Shown here piece after piece: positions 57,050 to 64,000 of a stretch of DNA of 64,000 nucleotides (its first letter is position 1; the number at the start of each line of letters is the position of its first letter). The position numbers and the translations under genes are program-made. This stretch comes from Osedax fenrisi (Eukaryota > Annelida > Polychaeta > Sabellida > Siboglinidae), in assembly GCA_964019155.1 (NCBI GenBank), contig OZ025243.1:12193444-12257443 (forward strand). Reading direction: 5' to 3'. The notes under the pieces were generated by a model that saw only the letters and a program-made list of their open reading frames with translations, was not told the DNA's origin and ran no database searches.

Positions 57050-59425
57050 TTTATTTTATTTTTACTTTACTCTTGTCATTCAAGACCATCAGGAAAACCT
57101 ACTCTACCATTGGCATATATATCCATATCCCATAATTTCTTCTACTCTAACTGCCTAACTATATCATGTATCCAAAAACACAAATACATATCCATCACAG
57201 TAAATTATAGATCACCTAAACCATAATTCGCTTCCTTTCTAATAGAGTTTAATGATCTTGCTACTGATCTCATAAGTTCACACATACCACCTAGTATCCT
57301 CGGTGACTTCAAATATAATTTAAGACAACCTAAAATCCACATATTTTGTTTACTAATTTAACAAACTCATTAACTCATTAACTTAATAACAATATGTTAA
57401 TTTCCCGACTTATATAATTGGTAATATTAGTGTTCTTGTATTCTCCAGTTCCATCCATTCTGAACTTATAGTAAGTAAAATATTAGTAAAATATTTGCAG
57501 ACTTGATCTACACTCCGACCACTTCCCAATCTCATTAAAAACTAACTCTACTATCACTTCTAATCAGAAAACTCATATTACATATATGCACATATACTGA
57601 TTTAGATTTTGAAGGAGCATTGTTATCCATTAAATTGGATAATATTTAATGTAATACAATTGGAGAATAACAATAGTCACTTAAGGCAAATCAGTGATCT
57701 TCATCATGATAGCCCGTGATTAACCTCATGTCCTTGAAATGACCACTTCATAAATCTGATGGAACACACCTAACCTTATCATATTCATATACTAGAGATG
57801 CATTCATTGAACAACATAATATCTACATTATCAATCCTAATACAATTAAAGAAATATAACCTTACTGCCAACTATCCTTAAATCATAGTTACCAAACCTA
57901 TATCTGTTTTATTAAGTGTGTTAGTCCGCTACTTATATCTCTCGTATCTAAACTCATACACGCGTCCACTTCGATATCTCCCTACGATCCTGTTTCACTA
58001 TCTATATTAAACTTTACTCTGATTATGTATGTCCAATCATCTGTAATAGTATCTCAAATTCCCTAAATTCCGGTACTTTCCCTTCTATTTTTAAACAAGC
58101 AATAATCACTCCGATTATTAAAAAAATGTCACTCGATCTATAATCACTTCTCCATTATCGCTCTATTTCTCAGCTATCATTAGTGAGTTATGGAAAGAGT
58201 TGTATATAGATATATCGTCGCCTAACCCCATATTTAATACAAATAATTTCCATCTTCCTATGCAAAGTGGTTTTCGCCGAGGACACTCCACAGAAACAGC
58301 ACTATAAACCGTAATTAATGTCACCACTTCTACCCTTAATTATAATAATTTCTGTCAACTAATCATGCTGGACATAATCAGTGCTTTCGAATAGCTTGAC
58401 CACCAAAGTATACTGTCACGTCTATACCTGCTTAGAATTATATACTTTACTCTTTCTTGGTTTACTTCAATCTATCTGACAGTAGTAGCAGTGTACAAAT
58501 ATATAATTATTTTTCTTCCCCGTCTCCTATTAAATATGTTGTTCCCCAGGTATCAGTACTCGGTCCTTCACTTTTCTCTATTTATTTATATCCACTACCA
58601 TCCATAATATCTAAATATCCAAATATCTATTCTCATCTATATGCAGATGACATACAACTATATATGTTTCTTCCAACTAATTCATCACCAGGTCTTAATT
58701 ATTAACTCTCTAATTGTGCTAATGACATTAGAGAATGGATTATTTCTAAAAAATCTTCTCCTTAATACCTCCAAAACTAAATTGTTGAATCTTTCTCCAT
58801 CACCAACTTACTTCCCTCCTTTTAGTATTGATAACATTGTAATATCTCCTTATCCTACTGCATCCAACTTAGGTGTACTTTTGTATTCTACTCTTTCCTT
58901 AATTTCTCATATTACTGCCATCACTAAATCTGCAAATTATCATCTATTTATAATTAGAAAATTATAATAAATTACTGTATCACTAAAACTCTAGTTAATT
59001 CCCTTATCCTCTCACATATAGATTAATGTTAATCAATCCTTATCAATCTCCCATTCTCCCCTATCTCTCCCCTAAATAGAGTTATTCGTTCATCAATCCG
59101 TACAACATATAAATTATAGGTTATATCTATAGTTAGACGTATTATAGATCATGCATCTACTTCCTAATAACAACACTTACCACCATGATTCCCATTTAAC
59201 AAACGATCTGCTTATCGCATACTATCTATTATTCATTCCTCAATATCCTCTTCGAATTGCCCCTCCTATATTTCTGCTTCTCTAGTATAAAGATCTTCCC
59301 TTTCATCTCTTAGAAACCATGCATCTCATCTTCTATCTACCCCTATTATCCGTCCCTCAAAAATGAATACTCGGGCACTGAGTTATATTGGTCCAAAACT
59401 ATGGAATTTACATTCACCCTATATT
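57050..59425 (+). pseudogene. L2-like LINE ORF2, endonuclease to C-terminus, decayed
   Basis: Plus strand. Endonuclease relics: NYRSPKP (YRxP segment, about 57205) and ILGDFKYNL (a GDFN motif changed to GDFK, 57295-57325). RT: MQSGFRRGHSTETAL (58259-58303), LIMLDIISAFE (catalytic Asp region, about 58360), then 58457-58705 with VVPQVSVLGPSLFSIYLYP and SHLYADDIQLYM (YADD intact), and 58641-58967 in another frame with LLNTSKTKLLNLSPSPTYF and SNLGVLLYSTLSL. RPLENE-like C-terminal pieces end with GPKLWNLHSPYIR at 59390-59420, cut by (TA)n. Frameshifts and stops are frequent. Same family as the minus-strand remnant at 5890-7260, but this copy keeps more of the 5' part. Confidence 0.9.
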
Positions 59426-59427
59426 AG

Positions 59428-59465
<38 letters not shown>
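59426..59465. repeat. (TA)n microsatellite
   Basis: TA run directly at the end of the preceding LINE remnant. Confidence 0.9.
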
Positions 59466-59469
<4 letters not shown>

Positions 59470-59549
59470 ACATATATAAAACTGATATAAAATAATAGAC
59501 AGATTATATAATACGACTTATTTATATTGTAAATCGTCATGAACACACA

Positions 59550-61065
59550 CTTACAGATATGTTACCTTGTTACCTTGTGCCATCGAGTCGAAGCCGACCC
59601 TGGCAATACCCATGGTAGTTATTCTCCATCCCGATCTGTCTCTAGCATCTAGTCGGAGATTTATAATATCTTTAGAGATATATTTTTGTATATTGTCTAG
59701 CCAGGTGCAATGTGGTCTGCCTCTTCCTCGCCGACCTTCCATTTGTCCCATCATCATTTGCAATTCCATCATATCTGATCTAACAACGTATCCGAAAAAA
59801 GATAGGGCAGCCTTGACAATTCTGGATTCGAGCATTATTTTAGGTTGTATTATGTCAATTATCTCAATATTTCTCTTCCTATCTAAGTAGGTAACTCCGA
59901 ACAGTTTCATCCAGCACCATAGTTCAAAAGCATCAATTGTTTTCCTATCTGCCTTTTTGATAGTCTAGGTTTCTGTTCCATAAAGGATAATTGGAATACC
60001 AGTATTTGAACAATCATTATTTGTGTCGTTAGTCTAATGTCTCTATCTTTGAATATACGTTTCAGACTTCCCATGGAATCTCTATTTCATGGCAATGGTA
60101 TCTCTAGTTCCTCTACCTCTTCGAAACCAGGCTTGTTCTATTGGTAGTTCAGGGATGAGAAAGTTCTCAAATCTGTTCTGCAATATTCTCAGACGTATCT
60201 TACTTGCATGTGATATTAAGGCGATTGTTCTGGAGTTTCCACATTCTTTTTTATCGCCTTTTTTGTAAATAGTAACTTATATTGATATCTTCCAATCATT
60301 TGGTCATATCTTTGTTTTTCATGTGATATTGCACATACGTGCACAATTCGTCATGACTCTTATAGCATATTCACCTCCAACTTTTAGGAATGCTATAGGT
60401 ATTCCGTCGCAGCCTGGAGATTTTCTATTAGATATATGTCGGATTTCTTCTTTCATTTCTATCTCTAATACATCAGGTTCGTCCTCATATAAATTCTCAT
60501 TAAAAATATCATTTATATTAGGATCTTTTCTGTATAGATTTTCTTTATATTGTTGCAATCTCTTTTTTATATCCTTTTCTTCTGAAACCACTCTTCTTGT
60601 ACCTAGTTTCATAGCACCAAAACTTGAACTGCGTTATCCTGTCATCTCTTTTATTTCTTTAAACAGGTATCTTGTTTTACCCATTTTGTTATTATCTTCA
60701 ATTTGTTTACATTTATCTATGATGCTTTGCTCTTTATCCTGCCTTGCTTTCTTCTGGAAGGCTGCGTTTAGCTTTCTATATTCTTCATATGTTACGCATT
60801 TCCTTTCGTTCATGTGCAATTTTTAAAGCTTCCTCAGATAGCCATTTAGAAACTTTCTTTCTTTTGCATTTTGGTACCTTTTTATACGCTGTCTCTTTTA
60901 GTATATTTCGAATATCATTCCAGAGTTCTTCAGGTTCTCTATATTTTATTGTGAACTCGTTAAAACTATTTTTTATCTCTACACCGTAGTCAAGTCAGAA
61001 TTTTTCAACATCATATATTGAAGTTTGCTTTGATAGTTGTATTCGTTTGAGTTTGATTTTGATGT
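59550..61065 (-). pseudogene. RTE-BovB-type LINE, internally deleted
   Basis: Minus strand, from 61065 down: PEELWNDIRNILKETA and KWLSEEALKIAHER; 60819-60634 with KLNAAFQKKARQDKEQ, NNKMGKTRYLFKEIKE; 60612-60319 with KKRLQQYKENLYRKD, EPDVLEIEMKEEIRH and NRKSPGCDGIPIAFLK; 60290-60120 with IYKKGDKKECGNSRTIALIS and HASKIRLRILQNRFENFL, then FRRGRGTRDTIAM. The RT catalytic centre that should follow is missing: the text jumps near 60070 to the C-terminal KKADRKTIDAFELWCWMKLF and 59910-59551 with FGYVVRSDMM, EGRRGRGRPHCTWLDNI and GIARVGFDSMAQGNK. These strings are characteristic of the RTE-BovB clade. Endonuclease not recognised. Dead copy. Confidence 0.88.
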
Positions 61066-62052
61066 CTGCTATTAGTTAGATATGTACCAACATAATATTA
61101 AGTGGCTATAGATTGAGATGTAAGAACAGTTAATTATGTTTATCTCACAAAATGTTCATTACGTAAGCCTGATTATGTCATCAATCTTCTGAAACATGAC
61201 GTCATAGTAAGGCGGATCATCCGAACATCAGAACATCGCATGCAATGATGTTACATGGAAATACTAGTAGTAAGTGATTGAAGAGTTGTACCTTCTCCTC
61301 CATTGTTCCTCGTACAGGTAAACATTACCATATGACTTATATATATATCGTATTGTAATGTGCAATTGTTGTATTGTTTTAAAATATATTTAAAAACTGT
61401 TCACTATGTATGACAAATTGTAATATGATTTATTTATATATTAGATCTTATTTGTATTAACTACTATTTTAACTTTCAAACATTCATTCGTTGGTTTTAA
61501 TTTGTTTTTCGTTATACGCCTATGTTCAGTTTCTAAATTCATTCACAAATATTTCAATATGTTACTATATATGTGTGTGTATGTGTGTGTGAGTGTGTGC
61601 GGTATACCATGCGTACAACTAGACACATGAAACAAGTACATTGTTCCTTATCTCTTGATACAAATGAAGATTACATTTATAATCACGTAGCCTCGTGAAT
61701 ACACGATGTGATTGCTTGTATTCACTGATGGCTGTATTTACATGTAGCTGAATGCGTTCATTAATATGTGTGTATGTGTGTATGTGTGTGTGTGTGTGGG
61801 TATGTGTGTGGGTGTGTGTGTATGTACGTACGTACGTATACGATACTGTATATACGATATCGTGCAATCTTAGCTTGAATACTGCAGTAGTAGGATGTTC
61901 TCTATAGAGAGTTCTCTATATATAGGGTATTGTTTTTTATAAAGTACAGTTTTTTTTATATAATATATACTATAGTATAATTATATATTGGATGTACCTA
62001 AATAGTGTTTTTCATTACATTATGCATAAATACATATATGATTAATATGTAT

Positions 62053-62085
<33 letters not shown>

Positions 62086-62394
62086 CTCGTGAATATGTTA
62101 ATTACAAAAATGTTAAATGATACTAATTAATTAAATATTTCTGCGAGTAAATTAATAAATATGTAGTTAATAACTATTAGTTATGTAGGTGCGAGTGCGG
62201 ATTTGGGAATAGATGTGTGCGCACCTACATACGCACGTACATACGCACGCGCAAACACACGAATATTAATTATCGGCAGTACATTGTAACGATAAAATGT
62301 AACGGCAGAGTATTCTATGTATTCTACGACTACCTACTATTATTAAGTAATACTTACAGGGTAGTGTAGTATAAGGATACGCATGAGTAGGTAT
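61066..62394. other. Unassigned region with (GT)n microsatellites
   Basis: (GT)n at 61570-61600 and 61765-61825; (TA)n at 62057-62084. An 82-codon minus ORF over the GT array has His/Thr repeats and no motif. No gene supported. Confidence 0.5.
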
Positions 62395-62613
62395 TAGTAA
62401 TGTAAATGAGTTCGAGCTTTTCAATGCCTAGTCGAGAATTTGGGTTATTGATGCCGATACAAGAATTCCATTAACGGAAATAAAAACGAGCCCGATCCGA
62501 GCCGATACTCTAGCCAACTGAGCCCGAGCCGAGCCCGAGCCGAGTTGAGACTTTAGCAGACTGAGACTGAGGCTGCCTCTATGCTTTATATTTGAGAATC
62601 ATTAACATCACTA
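62395..62613. mobile_element. 219-bp hAT-like MITE related to the 37 kb element
   Basis: Left end TAGTAATGTAAATGAGTTCG; inverse of the right end TAGTGATGTTAATGATTCTC. The interior holds inverse CGAGCCCGAGCCGAG words and the CTCAGTCTCAG core shared with 37428-39420. The outer word TTCTCAAATATAAAGCAT next to the right end is also next to the left end of the 37 kb element. Flanking octamers GTAGGTAT and GTAAACAT match at five of eight positions, all differences being transitions, compatible with an aged 8-bp duplication. Confidence 0.75.
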
Positions 62614-63033
62614 GTAAACATACAACATCTTAACTAAATTACGGTGAATTGTGTGACTCATCCCGTATTATATAAATAGATTAATAGTAACCACACATTA
62701 TTTACAATTTATACTAATTGTATTGTAAAAAATCTTATTAAAATTAACGATAACATGTCTATTAATATACTTATGTGTGTATAGATAATATCGTTATGCC
62801 TCATGACTATATCCCCATAGCGCTTATTGTGATATAATACAATAGCACATTAATTACCAACTGTTAATTCGTGTAGCCTGCAAGGTCACGTGGAGGTCAC
62901 TTGATCATTATGACGTCACGAGGTAACGGCTTTAGTGTAACATGCGCATGTGCATAAGTACATATGAGTATCTACTTATTAAAGTAACTTAGTATGTTAT
63001 GATAAGTATACATCGTTATCATCAAATTTAAAT

Positions 63034-63070
<37 letters not shown>

Positions 63071-63259
63071 GTACTATTACAAATATTATATTTATTCGAA
63101 GTTTAGATTGTATACAATAAATAAACGCGTAATGCATATGATAATATAATTAAGATTGTGCGAGTACTCAGAACGATGTGTTCAGACCAACCAATTACAT
63201 GATTCAGGTTTATAACGATTTTATTATATAAATAGTGGGCCACAAATTAGATTGTATTA

Positions 63260-63261
<2 letters not shown>
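62614..63261. other. Unassigned spacer
   Basis: 62875-62945 contains GGTCACGTGGAGGTCACTTG and GACGTCACGAGG. (TA)n at 63038-63067. No gene recognised. Confidence 0.5.

Positions 63262-63306
<45 letters not shown>
63262..63306. repeat. (TA)n-(TG)n microsatellite
   Basis: A short TA run passes into about 16 TG repeats. Confidence 0.95.
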
Positions 63307-63308
<2 letters not shown>

Positions 63309-63394
63309 AAGGGCACGTATGTTATCATAGGTTGTTTATTATGAAAATAAAGCGTCGGCCTACTTTTTGAATTTTTTAAATATTTCCGTTATAT

Positions 63395-63545
63395 ACGATG
63401 CACACTCATACTTACACACACACATACACACATACGTACAGTGTATACAGTATACGTATACACCCTTACATTCATACACATACTTACACACATACTCACA
63501 GTGTACATCGTACAAACCCAGTACATTCATACTTACACACATACA
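63395..63545. repeat. ACACATAC-type degenerate repeat
   Basis: CATTCATACTTACACACATAC and CAGTGTACA-like blocks alternate. The short open frames across it are His/Thr/Tyr repeats without meaning. Confidence 0.8.
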
Positions 63546-63867
63546 TTATCTACTACGGAGTATTAATGATGACCTACATAACATTCATAGAAAGGCGTAT
63601 CGCATTCATCAATACCACCACAGTTATAGAAAGTACTTGGGTAATAGCATATTAATAACGAAATAGTAGTTATTGATAAATACGTACAAGTCATTAAAAA
63701 CACTCTTATACACCTTTTTATATCGTTTTCGTTATGAATTCCTAAATATGAATGAATAGGGTTGTAAGTATTACAGATTACTGATGTTTTCAGATTATAT
63801 CATTTCATTACAATTTGTCATCATTCATTTTAATTATTTAGAATATTTTATTTATAAGTATACATTT
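63546..63867. other. AT-rich spacer
   Basis: No gene recognised. Confidence 0.5.
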
Positions 63868-63868
63868 T

Positions 63869-63912
<44 letters not shown>

Positions 63913-63917
63913 TAGTA

Positions 63918-63955
<38 letters not shown>

Positions 63956-63968
63956 ATACTACTATTAA

Positions 63969-64000
<32 letters not shown>
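63868..64000. repeat. (ACT)n trinucleotide array, continuing past the window end
   Basis: About 40 ACT triplets with AAT variants and one CTATAGTATAC interruption at about 63910-63920. Confidence 0.95.

Overview
This 64 kb window looks like a repeat-dominated stretch of a very AT-rich eukaryotic nuclear genome, most likely from an invertebrate animal. The evidence is the combination of CR1/L2-type LINEs (apurinic endonuclease, reverse transcriptase with [YF]ADD, L2-style 'LHWLP' C-terminus), an RTE-BovB-type LINE, a tRNA-derived SINE with box A and box B, hAT-like and TA- or TTAA-flanked non-autonomous DNA elements, and long (TA)n, (GT)n and satellite arrays. No species can be named from the sequence. 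I found no convincing host gene, rRNA, functional tRNA or CRISPR array. Nearly all long ORFs are either retrotransposon remnants or satellite arrays that happen to lack stop codons.

Layout. 0-9 kb: three TA-flanked elements with GGGGA termini (1617-2525, 3324-4180, 7735-8319), the second inserted in an old LINE endonuclease, plus LINE fragments on both strands. 9-16 kb: decayed L2-like LINEs (8945-10109 minus, 14220-15860 plus), a LINE 3' end (11560-12105) and a SINE fragment. 17.2-21.2 kb: the best-preserved LINE, with a PHD-finger ORF1 and a near-complete ORF2. 24-29 kb: a SINE split by a LINE 3' end, then an L2-like LINE whose RT reading frame is still open (27795-29141 minus). 29.5-34 kb: a 24-bp satellite split in two by a 3.2 kb LINE. 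35-39.5 kb: two foldback structures and a 1,993-bp hAT-like element with a perfect 8-bp target-site duplication, carrying a minisatellite, an L2 fragment and a nested TTAA-flanked element. 42-48 kb: short tandem repeats and palindromes in sequence relatively rich in CACGTG, GTCAC and TACGTAA words. 48.2-51.6 kb: a large 23-bp satellite in strict register. 52-55 kb: an old segmental duplication in which one copy holds a full SINE, a short TIR element, and a near-perfect palindrome of about 340 bp. 57-61 kb: an L2-like LINE (plus) and an internally deleted RTE-BovB LINE (minus). 62.4 kb: a short hAT-like element related to the 37 kb one. The window ends in an (ACT)n array.

The genes do not form a pathway; the relationships are nested insertions and shared families. 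The LINEs could have supplied reverse transcriptase for the SINE. The hAT-like, TA-flanked and TTAA-flanked elements encode no transposase here and would need one from elsewhere. All readings are by eye; family names come from motif recognition, not from database searches.
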